From Macrophomina tecta (Eukaryota > Ascomycota > Dothideomycetes > Botryosphaeriales > Botryosphaeriaceae), in the NCBI GenBank assembly GCA_024180945.1, contig JAKSGN010000033.1:1736001-1800000 (forward strand): DNA of 64,000 nt. The letters run 5' to 3'. A program made the translations under genes and the position numbers. The notes below the pieces were generated by a model, which was not told the origin of the DNA, did not search any database, and saw only the letters and a list, made by a program, of their open reading frames with translations. This document shows positions 22,329-32,777 of the stretch, in pieces. The number at the start of each line of letters is the position of its first letter. The stretch's first letter is position 1.

Positions 22329-23310
22329 TCGCGATGGCAAGTACAATCATGCGATCAGAACTTGCGTAGTTGAAGCCTTCGTCCGTGTGCAGATGTAAAG
22401 GATCGTTCTGGACACGGGCATCCGGACGAAGGTTTCACCTTCCCCGCGGTAAGAGCAGATTGCGCCATACTTGCCACCGTCCTCGTAACAAAACCGTGGC
22501 CCCCTCTGAGCACAAATTTAGATACCCAAAAGGAAGCACCGCATGCTTAAAATTTAATTTCGCTGTCATAGCTTCCCTGGTGCGATCATTTGAACATTCG
22601 ATCCGCAAACACATGCGGATCAGACTTCGACATCATCAATTAGCCCATGGCTGCTGCCCAACATCCCCAAATCTGCCTAGCTTGGCCTTGACGCTCTTTG
22701 TGTCTTTTGGACCTTCCGTTCCTCTTCCCCACACAAGCTGCAGTAGCTTGCTACTACCGGAGCCCGAGACAAGAACACCAGTTACGCATAAGCTATGAAG
22801 ACTGCTAAGCTCAGTTTCGTTGGTGATGAGTAGGGGCCTGTCCACCAGCTTAAAGCACGCTCACATGAGGAGATCAAGCAGTCAAAATTTAGCGGATATT
22901 CGAAGAGGCTGATAAAATGCTTGTCCGGATAACTGTTTAAGCTCCCCTTCCCAAGTACGATCATCCATACAGGCTCGGATATCCTTCTCTTCGCATGAAT
23001 CACACTCAAAACACTCGAATAAAACGTGGGAACAGTTGAATGATTTGGCGACACTGATGTTCCAGCGTACGGTACTTTGACTGCGTACGAAGGGAAGCTG
23101 AATCAGAGCGCTGTCGGCCAATGCACCGCACCTGCGAACTACACTACCTGTACAGTCTCACATCTTTCTATACAGTATTCTCCATAGAAATTTGCGTACG
23201 GCAGAGTCTCCCCGCTGGTGTCTTCCCAATCTCCCGCGTAATTATCTGGCCTGTGCCACCCCGGAGTGTTTGCGCAGCCGAACAGTGCGCTCTCACGCCC
23301 GCCCCCGTTG

Positions 23311-23931
23311 TCAACCACGTCGCCTGCTCAGCGAATCCTCTTCTCTCTTCTCCTGCATGTGCGCGGTAGCTGAGGGTGGAGTCTTACCTACTTGCTGCTG
23401 CTGCTGCCGCCGCAGCTTCTCCGCCCTGTGCATGTGGTTCGCCAGCGCAAGTCTTGCCCGAGCCCACCCACGTTCAGCAGAGTCGATGGCAGCGTTGTCA
23501 TCTGAGCGAGAGTTGCGCATGGCGACCCACTTGAGCCGAGCCGGGTCGACTCCGCCCTCCAATTACATGGTCTGGATGTCGATGTCAGTGAGGAGGTTGC
23601 AGTGGTATACTGGAGGTTCTTGGCCTAAGGCGTATCTAGTATTTGGCTCGGATGACGGCAGAGACGTTTTGGGGAGATATTTTCTAGACGTTTTAAGTAC
23701 AACTGGTGGTGGGAGCCTAATAGTCATCTCACGGACGAGGGTTTGCCCTTGCAGAGAACGAGATTTGGAGAGGGGAGGGGTTTGCAGCTCGCCGGACGGC
23801 TGTATGGGGCGTATGGGCCTGGGCGGTCCTGTAACAATGCATTGTGTTCGCAGAGGAATTCCTTGTCGTGAGGCCACGCGCTGAAGCAATCGACTGGATT
23901 GAATGATCGATGGCATTTGTGATATCCACAT
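23311..23931 (-). pseudogene. Possible small gene with an in-frame stop
   Basis: On the minus strand an ATG at 23931 opens a 122-codon frame with a basic, presequence-like start (PSIIQSSRLLQRVASRQG). A TAA at 23565-23563 follows the motif LLTDIDIQTM. The same frame then continues for 83 codons (LEGGVDPARLKWVAMRN, then a helical RGWARARLALANHMHRAEKL and a Gln run). Both halves look coding in composition and join naturally except for the stop. A GTAATT donor overlaps the stop, so a short unrecognised intron of about 37 nt (acceptor CTCAAG) is an alternative. I do not recognise the family. It could be a pseudogene, a spliced small mitochondrial protein, or chance. Confidence 0.3.
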
Positions 23932-24374
23932 CCGGATGACTGCTCCACCTACTCATGGAAAAGCCTGCTCACTGCAGTTTTGGCAAGACCGGCTTCATAG
24001 GTTTCTTACTGTGCTTAGTCTGACGGAAGACGAACACCTTAATGAAAGCTAGAAAACCAGGTCCTGCTCATAACCCATCCCGTGGGCTATAGGAAGAATG
24101 AACAATACCTAACAAGTACTCCAGATCAAGGCTTGGGTTGTTTCGCTACTTGTTGTAATGATGCGGTCATATCTCAGTCACGTTATGCGTAAAGCAGCTC
24201 TCCAATGTTGCTCGTTATTGAGCTCTTTAGACCTCGTTATCCGAATAATTACTTCAACTCGCAACTTTAGATAATTACTGAAAGACGTCGTTTGAAGTCA
24301 TGGTACTTTTTAAGTTTGAGCTTGATATTCTTCATCCGCATACAGGCGTCTTACTAAGGATATCTTCAGCGCTC

Positions 24375-26150
24375 TCATAGTCCTTCTCCATCATCTCTGG
24401 CCCACAGCTTTACAGTCCTGTCATGGCCTGAACTGCAGATCCATCGTGCATCATGACTGATATCCGTACTCAGCACGTTACCCGCATGGCCACTCAGTGT
24501 CTTGCATAATGCCCAGTCATCCGCACTGAATATCCTAACGTTCTTGTCAAACCCGCATGATACAAAGAATGTGCCGGCCTTCTTCGGCTGTAGATTGCCG
24601 CTCTCGTCTTTCCTTGGCGTATAACCGTCGGCAGGACCATCAATACCCTTGAACCACCGCAGATCCGTCACGCCTCCTTTGTGAGCACCGATGCTGCCCA
24701 TTTCGCGGACCGCTCGCACATCCCAGCATTTAGCAAATCCGTCGCCAGATCCCGATAGCACACGGTAGCCATCGGCGCTCCAGTCCAAGCCGTAAATGGG
24801 GCTGATGTGACTGTCCAACAACATAACCATGCGGCCGGTCCGGAGATCCCATACTCTTCCAATGCTGTCGAGGCCGGCACTTGCAATCAGAGAGCCATCG
24901 GAGTTGAAGCTGACCGTGTAAACCTCGCGCGAGTGACCCTCCTGAAGTAGTAGTTCGGTGGTCGTATTCACGTCCCACAGGCGCCACGTTGTGTCGAAAG
25001 ATGCTGATGCAAGATATTTACCTGAGGGGTGGAACTCGACCCGGCAGACGCGTCCGGTGTGGCCTGACAAAGACGATATCGGGGTATCCTGTTCCAGGGA
25101 CCAGAGGTGGATCTGGCCTTCGCCTCCACCAGATGCGAGATTGAGAGCAGACGGTGAGACGTTGCACTCTGGTAGTGTTGCTCCTGGATACCAAGCCAGA
25201 CCGCCTATGCGATCCGTATGTCCTCGAAGCACGCCCTTCTCATCGAGGTTGGGGACATCGAGCAACCGGATGCTGCCGCCCCAATTGCCTGCAACAATCG
25301 TTTCTCCGCTCGGCGAGAACCGCGCAATGCTGACAGGTCGATCTCCAGCAATCTGAGAGCCAAACAGGTCGAATCCCTCCAATCGTTCCTTGACATTCTT
25401 GCGATGCTTAACGTGAGTCCGCAGAGGTATGGTAGATTCCATCTTTTGATAGGCAACACGGTTCTGCGCCCTTGGTAACGAATACCTGGCTATGTCCTTG
25501 CGTGCCTCCAGCAGTTCTTCTAAGCCCTCAGTGTAGAACTCCTCGTTGCCCTCGTCTTCTGCTTCGGCTTCGGCGGATTGATCACGCATTTGGGTATCGC
25601 CTTCGCCATCATGGTGCCCCAACTCTACTTGCTGGGTAAGAAGCTCGCGTAGACGGTCTCTCCGGTCTCCAGGACCCTCGCCGAACAGTGTGATGGGCTC
25701 TCCAAGCTCGCGTAGTCGCAGGCGAACCTTGGTGTCGTCGGTGGGCACTGCGATAGTGGCAGCTAGTCGTTTGCGTTCGAATTGAGCGAGGATGGCCGAC
25801 GCTTTCTCAGAAGGAATGCCCGCCGTTCCGGAGGGAAGCGAATAGTCGCGATCAATAGCTGCAGGGCTGCGTGAGCTTCACGTCGGTAGCTCTAGTGGAA
25901 GGTGAGGGAAACGTACGGACATTGGCGAGATCGATACCGCCCATATCAACATCCTGCCCACGACATGCACATCAGCGCCTTGTTCATGCTCCCGGCCGTG
26001 AGGGTGCATTCGCGACGCTGCACACGAATCGCGCCCTCTATTTTGTAGAATTGTGAACACCGGGCGACCGCGAGAAGAGGGTGCGGGACATGTTTGGCTT
26101 ACCTCTCGCGGCTCCTCCTCCACATATGCTTGTCTCGACGGGTGCATCAT
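24375..26150 (-). CDS. PRP4: U4/U6 snRNP WD40 protein PRP4
   Basis: A 522-residue U4/U6 small nuclear ribonucleoprotein Prp4, part of the U4/U6.U5 tri-snRNP. Exons are 26150-26103, 25953-25917 (a 37-nt microexon) and 25858-24375. The N-terminal region is acidic; the splicing-factor motif [20 protein letters not shown] followed by [16 protein letters not shown] (about residues 63-100) is diagnostic for Prp4. A linker with [13 protein letters not shown] precedes seven WD repeats from about residue 195 to the end (for example [58 protein letters not shown]). The first two exons are inferred from GTAAGC/GTACGT donors and frame; an ATG ATG pair leaves a one-residue ambiguity at the start. It is divergent to the PTC7-type gene 335 bp away. 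Confidence 0.93.
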
Positions 26151-26484
26151 TTTGGCTCTTGTTGTAGAAGCGCGGCTTTAGGTGCAGTTTCTTGTAGAAG
26201 CGTCGGAGGGCTTGAAGCGCGATGTCGTGCACCTGCGGACTAGGGTGGCCAGGACTTACAAAATGCAGCTAGAGAAGCTGCTGCCTGCACCGCTGGTCCA
26301 AATGGCTCGCCCTACTCGTAGATGCCAGCCAAGACTTCCGCCCTCCGCTCCGCCCGCCCGCCCACTTAGCATGGCGACTACCTGTCTCACGTCGTTCATT
26401 TTGCAATCCACAACATCTCTTTCATTCTCGTATCCACTTCTTGTTCTGTAATGCTCCACGTCTGACCTTTTCCCTTGGTCGCTC
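26151..26484. promoter_or_regulatory. Divergent promoter PRP4 / PTC7-type phosphatase
   Basis: A 334-bp interval between the two divergent start codons. The half next to the phosphatase is C/T-rich (26380-26460), typical of fungal core promoters. No canonical TATA box is evident for either gene. Confidence 0.5.
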
Positions 26485-27804
26485 ATGCGTGCGACCGTCC
26501 GCTTCCTTGTCTCCTTCCTCATCCTCCTCATTGCGATTGCGATGAGCTTCGCTGGCCCTCGTCTTGTCCTGCAAAGCAAGCTCTCTCAAGCTGCTGGAGC
26601 CGGTCTCGCGGCTTGCGTGCGATTGCGGCCATGCAATGCTAGCCTAGCAGCGGCCCCACGCCTGTCCTCTTGGATCTCCTCGAACGCACCAGCTGTCCGC
26701 TCCTTCAGCGCCCTTTCCGACAACCGTTCCCAGATGCCCAGGTTCACCTATCGCATATCCGCCTCTTACTCGGCAAAGGGCCACCAGTTTAACCCCGAGT
26801 ACAATCTCTTCAATCACAACCCTTTCGTCAGATTGACAAAGAAGGGTGGACACAAGCGGCCGGCGAGCGGACAAGATTCATTCTTCGTGAACCAAATCGG
26901 CGACACAGGTGCCGTTGCTTTCGGAGTCGCAGACGGCGTCGGTGGCTGGACTGAGTCTGGAGTTGACCCTGCCGATTTCGCCCACGGTCTTTGCGACTAC
27001 ATGGCCGTGGCCGCCAATGGCTTCCCAGAAGGATTTGCGAAGGGACCTCTGCACCCCAGGGACCTGCTTCAAATCGGCTATGATAACGTTACGAACGACG
27101 ATGCTATTGTTGGCGGAGGAAGCACAGCATGCATTGCGACAGCGGAGCCCGACGGTTCCCTCGAAGTAGCGAAGTGAGTACTTTGATTGTTGCCAACAGT
27201 GAACCAGCTAACACATCAAAGCCTCGGGGACTCTGGATTCATCCACCTCGGCTTGAACGCGGTTCGCTACTTCTCTCCACCGCAAACGCACGCCTTCAAC
27301 ACCCCATACCAGATGTCCAAGATCCCGGCTCAGATGCTGGCCCAGATGAAGCTTTTCGGAGGCTCGGTCGCACATGCGGAGACGCCCAAGGACTCGGCTG
27401 TCACAAACCACAAGCTCAAACACGGCGATGTGCTAGTGTTTGCGACTGATGGGGTCTGGGACAATCTGAGTCCGCAGGATGTGCTCACCATTGTCGGTAA
27501 ACACATGACTGCGCTCGGGGGATGGATCGATACCAGAGAGGAATTCGTGGTAAGTCCTCATCTTCGCACGCTCACGGAGAGAGGCGGGATCGGAAAGTCG
27601 GAGAACAACACACTACAAGCACTGCTGGCGCTTGCAGTGACTGGAGAAGCCAAAGCGGCAAGCCTCAATACCAGGAGGGATGGTCCTTTCGCAAAGGAGG
27701 TTCACAAACACTATCCTGATGAGAACTGGCATGGCGGGAAGCCGGACGACATTTGCGTCGTGGTTGCCATTGCAGTCGAGGACGGCAGGGAGAGCAAGCT
27801 GTGA
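26485..27804 (+). CDS. PTC7: PTC7-type mitochondrial protein phosphatase 2C
   Basis: A 423-residue PP2C of the Ptc7 family, which in yeast acts in mitochondria on coenzyme Q biosynthesis. Exons are 26485-27173 and 27222-27804; the 48-nt intron has a GCTAACAC branch site. Motifs are SGQDSFFV near 129, GVADGVGGW near 148, GGGSTACIA near 210, NLGDSGFI across the splice junction, FATDGVWDNL near 302 and DDICVVVAI near 404, all with their metal-binding Asp. The C-terminal GPFAKEVHKHYPDENWHGGK segment is family-specific. The first 20 residues form a hydrophobic helix (FLVSFLILLIAIA), and a second Met at residue 20 begins a basic, Ala/Ser-rich presequence-like stretch, so two products with different targeting are possible. 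A GTAAGT at 27550 is not a splice site, because the downstream residues are conserved. Confidence 0.93.
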
Positions 27805-28434
27805 AGAGGGTCGACAAGTCCAAAGCATGGAATGGCGCTAGTGGTATGGTAGAATCGGCTATCTTGGGCACAGAGGCGTTAGGGGCATGGAATAAGTCTT
27901 TAGCCGTTTTAACCTTGTAAAAAAGAAAACCTGCATATTTGTATCATCCTCTGACCCGCATGATCGACGGGACTGGGCATGCATGGTAGGGCTGCTGCAA
28001 GCGTCCTTGTACATGAGGTGCCGATGCGCGTGAGGTGATCATAGCGGCAGGCTCAGGGATGGAGGCTCAAAATTACGCGCTGCGGTCGGACACCGAAACA
28101 ACGTCGACATCCGGCCAGATTCCATCAAGTCATCACCCCTCGCATCCAAATCCCGTGTCGCAAGGCGTCATTGCGCGTTGGCAGGCGGGACCGATCACGT
28201 GTGCAGGTGCGGTTGCCCCGGCAGCGAAGGCCAACCCTCATGTAAATCTTGCGGCCTCGACGCCCCCAAACTCCATCACTCTCACGACGCGACGCCGCCG
28301 CAGTATCTCGACAACCCCGCCAGCATCCCCTATGGACCGGTAGCACAAATTTGGCATTCGCTACATCGATTGTCACCCGCCCCGAGCTACCCTGAGCATC
28401 GCATACCCATTGCAGTCGCATCTCGCTGGACACC
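27805..28434. other. Intergenic region upstream of MPS1
   Basis: About 630 bp between two plus-strand genes. It contains the phosphatase 3' UTR on the left and the MPS1 promoter on the right. No frame with recognisable features is seen. Confidence 0.4.
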
Positions 28435-30397
28435 ATGGCCACCGCTTCGCCAACTCCGCTGTCGTCCTACAGCAACGGCGGACGACTGCCGCGCCAACAC
28501 CAAATGCGTACCTCGTTACAGCATAGTCGCGAGTCGCCCATCTCTATCCTAAGCCAATCCCATGGCTTCAGTGCCAATGCGCCCATGATGCAGCGCATCG
28601 ACATTGGCGATAGCTCCGAAGATGAAATCGAGCAGCCCATGAAGCTGAACCCCTACACCAGAGCTCTCCTCGGTCAGGATGCCCCCAGCTCTCCCGCCAA
28701 GCAACAAGGCGCTCCCAAGCTTCGCATCTCGAGGAATTCTCTCGGCCACACCGACACGCCAATGCAGGATACTATTACGCCGGCCCCGTCGTTGCGCATC
28801 AAACGGGTACCTTTGCGGGGTGCTCCTATGCGCAGGCTGCGACGCACCCCGCAGAGCGAGGATGAGCAGCAGCAACAACCCCAGCATTCCCTCGACAACT
28901 CACATTCTGCTAGTCCTCAAGACAGTGGAAGTCCCCAAGCCCCAAGGTCCGGCAGCCCCAGAATCGTTCGCATTACCAGCCCATCGCATGACCAGGAAAA
29001 CCTGCCGGCCTCTACCATGAAGGCAGACTCCGTCATGAGAGCCGATTTGAACACAAAGGTCGATTCCATGATGAAGGACTCTATAATGAAAGCCGGATCT
29101 GCTGTCAGGCTGTCTTCACAGAACGAAAACAAGCCTGTGCCACTTGCTCCCGTCAGCGTGAATACTCCTCTCCGCCCCGCTCCGCCTCCACCTCCAAGGA
29201 TGTCTGTTCTGGATACCGCTACTGCTGCCGCCGGTGCCTCGACCGTGAAGCAGAAAAAGAGAAGAAGAGCTTTCCTGGTCAACGGCAAACCCTACCAAGA
29301 AGTTGGCAGGATCGGCAAGGGCGGCAGTTCTGATGTTTATCGAGTCATGGCTGAAAATGGTAAGCTGTTTGCTTTGAAAAGGGTAAAACTGGAGGATGCA
29401 GACGAGAACGCAGTGCGCGGATACAAAGGAGAGATTGAGCTCCTGAGAAAATTGGAGGGTGTGGAGAGGGTCGTAAGGCTGTTTGACTGGGAAGTCGACG
29501 AGGAAAAGCAGGTGTTGAGTGTGGTGAGTGAATTCCAAGCCCGAAAGCGGTTGAAACTATTATTCCTTGAGACTAACTGGAACCCAGCTCATGGACATTG
29601 GAGAGTCCGACCTCGCTCGCATTTTGCGCATGAAGATCGATCCTGAGGATGCGCAGCTTGATCTTTCCTTCACACGCTATTACTGGAAAGAAATGCTGGA
29701 GTGTGTGGCGTCGGTTCACGAGTACGACATTGTGCACTCAGATCTAAAGCCTGCGAACTTCCTCCTGATCCAAGGACGTCTCAAGCTGATTGACTTTGGC
29801 ATCGCCAATGCTATCGATATCGACAACACTGTAAACGTTCACCGAGATTCCCATGTTGGCACCCCGAACTACATGTCTCCGGAGTCACTTCAGGATGCAA
29901 ATGCACCTGCTCGTCACGGACCCAACGGTGATTCATCACTTGGTCGTTGCATGAAGCTAGGGAAGCCCAGTGACGTTTGGAGTCTGGGATGCATCCTCTA
30001 CCAAATGGTATATGGCAGGCCGCCTTTTGCCCATATCCCCAATCAAATCCACCGTGTCATGGCCATCGTCAACCCCAATGTCGCGATCGAATTCCCTTCG
30101 CACGGCCTTGGCAATGTACGCATCCCCACAGGCCTTAAGAAGACGTTGAAGCGTTGTCTCCAGCGCGATCCTGCCCGCCGTCCGACAATTCCTGAGATGC
30201 TCAGCGAAAGAGACGAGTTCCTATGCCCAGACGCCGGCGAAGACCTTAGAATTCCTGAGGCACTTTTGGGCCAGATTATTCAGCGAGTCGCGGACCGCTT
30301 TAGAGATCAGAGCAAGCCGATGCCGACCGAAGAGGAGATAAGACAGTATCCGGGCAGCTTTTATGCAAAGATACGGGACTTGCTGGAGGAGGTCTGA
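28435..30397 (+). CDS. MPS1: Dual-specificity spindle-checkpoint kinase MPS1 (TTK)
   Basis: A 632-residue Mps1/TTK kinase, which recruits spindle-assembly-checkpoint proteins to unattached kinetochores. Exons are 28435-29523 and 29588-30397; the 64-nt intron has a GACTAACTGG branch site. The N-terminal 280 residues are Ser/Pro/Gln-rich and disordered, with a Met-Lys-Asp repeat-like stretch at about 195-225. The kinase domain begins near 283 with YQEVGRIGKGGSSDVYRV and FALKRVKL, then HSDLKPANFLL near 412, LIDFGIANAI near 430, an activation loop with VGTPNYMSPE, and PSDVWSLGCILYQMVYGRPPF. The divergent catalytic-loop HSDLKPANF and activation-loop sequence favour Mps1. The C-terminal extension ends at DLLEEV. 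The start ATG sits in a good context (CACCATGG). Confidence 0.94.
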
Positions 30398-30754
30398 TTC
30401 TTCATCTCTTGACAGGCCACAGACCGTGACGAGTGACGATAAAGTAACACGCGCACTTCTAAGAGAGTGGCTACAGCTCTTCCCTTCTACTAGTTTTCCT
30501 ATTCTTCCCCATCTAGGTCATGGGGTCTGTTTTCGCCGACATTTGGACGCATGTTTTTGATTGGATAGCAGGGCGCCTGGTGCTGTCATGACTTACTTCT
30601 CTGGATACCTTTCTCACCTCCAGTCGAACGTATCCCCTTTTCCATTTGTTCCGCCGACAGTACGTACTCTGTATGATGACAGTGGCAGTAGTAGAAGTGG
30701 GGAAGAAATGCTGCATTTGCACGATTTTCCTTTTCTGTGTGTTCAAGGCGCTTG

Positions 30755-30762
30755 TATATATA
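30755..30762 (+). promoter_or_regulatory. TATATATA element
   Basis: An eight-base perfect TATA repeat in the MPS1-TMA22 intergenic space, 107 bp upstream of a 77-codon frame. It could be a core promoter or an AT-rich 3'-end efficiency element for MPS1. Confidence 0.3.
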
Positions 30763-30868
30763 CCCACCCTTGCGCCAGCAGCTGGCACGATGTTTTCTTA
30801 TCATAAGCATTTTAGTCTCTAGCTCTCCGAAACCCAATTCCGCCAATCCTTACATTGATCCCAACTCA

Positions 30869-31102
30869 ATGCAAGCAGGACAAAGACACGACGCAGAAGT
30901 GGTCCCCAAGAAATTAGTCATGTCCGACCTCGCCATATTGCCGAGCAACCCAGCTTGGTCTATGCCGGCAAGTGGAGATGCAGCATTTGAGAAGCATTCG
31001 CTCGAAAGTAAACCGTCAGAAGACTTTGGGATGGCCGAGCAAAGGTCTGGCAGTTCTTGGCCAGTATCGTGCATGGTGACAAGTAGTGGTGCCCTGCAAT
31101 AA
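30869..31102 (+). CDS. Candidate small ORF, 77 aa, unknown
   Basis: An ATG-initiated 77-residue frame that begins 107 bp after a TATATATA element at 30755-30762. The composition is balanced (DLAILPSNPAWSMP, then EKHSLESKPSEDFGMAEQR) and soluble, with no signal peptide, and no family is recognised. Its position downstream of MPS1 on the same strand also allows it to be part of the MPS1 3' UTR. It is listed only as a candidate. Confidence 0.25.
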   Translation: MQAGQRHDAEVVPKKLVMSDLAILPSNPAWSMPASGDAAFEKHSLESKPSEDFGMAEQRSGSSWPVSCMVTSSGALQ

Positions 31103-31419
31103 GACGAATTCCTTGTATAAGATAACGGAGCATTGTGGATGACATCCGGGGCAACGTGAAAGTCTGTTCAATGTTTTTCGTTATTCATGCGGCCGGAGTC
31201 GTGTTTCTAAAGCTATGCCTTCAGCCCAAAGCTTTATCTCAGCCGCTTTTGCCTCTCAAAGTAGGTACCTCTCGAGGCGTGACGCACGGGACGGTTGTGT
31301 CCGTGGCTGCGACGAGGCGGCATGGCCTTCCTTGAGATCTGCCCTATGTGTCTACAGATTCCCCACGCCCTTCCAGACCGCCAACTCCATTTCCATGCAC
31401 AACGCCATGAGTTCGGCGC

Positions 31420-32283
31420 TCAGCTGTCAGACTTCTTCTTCTTATCCTCAACGCACTCCACGTTGTCCTCAGGAACCTCCTCATACTTATCCACGATAAA
31501 GTCGAATACGTCATCGCTAAGATCGCCCTGTAGCGTGATCTCCTCCCCGCCTGCTGGCAGCTTGGTGACCGAGGCGCCAGTGGCGAATTTCTTGCCCAGG
31601 TCCTTTGCCACCTTCTTGAGGTCGAGACCGAACGTCTCGAGCCCAATGATTGCCGTCACATACTTGCGCTTGTTGCGCTCGATGCGCTTGATCGTCACCT
31701 TGGAGTGCGCCTTCATCTCGGCTTCTTTGGCGGCGGCCGACTCGGCCTTTGCAGCCTTCTTCTTGGCATCCTTTTCGGCGCGTTGCTGGGCCTCTATCGA
31801 TAGGGAGGAGAGGTTCGCTTCTATTGCGTCTGTTTGTGGTGGAAGGCGTTAGCGCCGAGTTCTGCATCGCGTGTCGATACGAAACGTATGTTTCGGGAAG
31901 GGCCAGCGCATGCCCCGGCCAGAAGGGCTTGTGCTGGTGATGTGATGCAAAATACGGTACCTGCGGAGTAGAGACGGCCATGCATGTCTGGGTGGTGTTC
32001 TTTGAGCCATTCTTCACACTTCTTGGTCGTGCCGCCGAATTCACAGTACTGCTCGCCACGACAGGGCACCAGTCAGTCGGACAGATGGCTCGCGTCGTAC
32101 GGATTCATCCGTTATGTGACTCCTACCTACTTCTGGCGGAAGGGTGCATACTGCGCAGGCGCTGTTAGCCAGTCATTGTACGTGCTTGGATGGTGGAGGC
32201 GAGGTTGGCCAGTGGGGAGACATACCGCCGCAATATACGACGTGCTTGGGCTCGGCAAGCGGTGCTGCTTCGGTATCAGCCAT
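31420..32283 (-). CDS. TMA22: Translation machinery-associated protein TMA22 (DENR)
   Basis: A 191-residue DENR/Tma22 protein, which with MCT-1/Tma20 recycles 40S subunits and supports reinitiation. Exons are 32283-32226, 32150-32131 (20 nt), 32048-31961 and 31829-31420. The spliced N-terminus KHVVYCGVCTLPPEYCEFGG with KKCEEWLKEHHPDMHGRLY forms the DENR Cys zinc-binding module. A charged helical linker (RAEKDAKKKAAKAESAAAKE) leads to the SUI1/eIF1-like domain from about residue 95 (KVTIKRIERNKRKYVTAIIG, then LKKVAKDLGKKFATGASVTK, EITLQGDLSDDVFDFIVDKY). The tail is acidic then Lys-rich. Two very small internal exons make automated prediction error-prone, but every junction keeps the family sequence continuous. 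Confidence 0.94.
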
Positions 32284-32777
32284 GGTTTGGTATGCCTTGG
32301 AGAAGTATCGGGCAGAGGCTGTAAGGACGATTCGCGTTGCGGGGGTTGGGAGATAGTAGGTGTCGCTGGAACAGTGCGCAGAAGTCAAGGCGGGGCACGC
32401 AGAGCGTGGCGGGGCACCCGCCGATGACGCCTGGCCTTCACAGCGGAGCCACACGTTTTTCCTGCCGGCCGGGTGCCCCTTCCGCCGCGCCCCCTGTCCC
32501 CTGACACTTGCACGTTTATTCACAAACCGAGAGACAAAGTACGCGTAGTCATGCCTCGCGCTAAAGGAGCAGACGGCCTGCTCCCAAACAATTCCTGATC
32601 ATTAGTCATGCTTGATCTGGAACGGCCATTTCGGCTTCAATGGAGCTATATCGTCCCAAGTGGTCAAATATTTTGTCTAACCGGCCTTAATGCTTTTCTT
32701 TCCTTCAATCAAAACGCGCTGCTCGCTCGTGTGATACCCAAATCACGCGCGTTACCAGAAAAATGCGCGGTGTCTTT
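32284..32777. other. Intergenic region TRM5 to TMA22
   Basis: About 490 bp between two minus-strand genes, holding the TMA22 promoter and the TRM5 terminator. No additional gene is seen. Confidence 0.4.

Larger units (their letters stand above)
22258..24374. other. Long convergent intergenic region
   Basis: About 2.1 kb between the convergent G-patch and PRP4 genes. It starts with a 22-base A run and is relatively AT-rich at 22.5-23.1 kb and 23.95-24.37 kb. The only frame of interest is the interrupted minus-strand one at 23311-23931. I recognise no transposon terminal repeats or RNA gene. Confidence 0.4.
30398..31419. other. Convergent intergenic region with a small candidate frame
   Basis: About 1 kb between convergent MPS1 and TMA22. 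It contains a TATATATA box at 30755-30762 and a 77-codon frame after it, listed separately. Otherwise it holds the two 3' UTRs and nothing else I can support. Confidence 0.4.

Noticed and set aside
27550..27597. GTAAGT...GGAAAG could be a 48-nt in-frame intron in the PTC7-type gene
   Set aside because: The intervening residues (LRTLTERGGI) correspond to a segment kept in Ptc7 relatives, and there is no branch site, so the stretch is coding.
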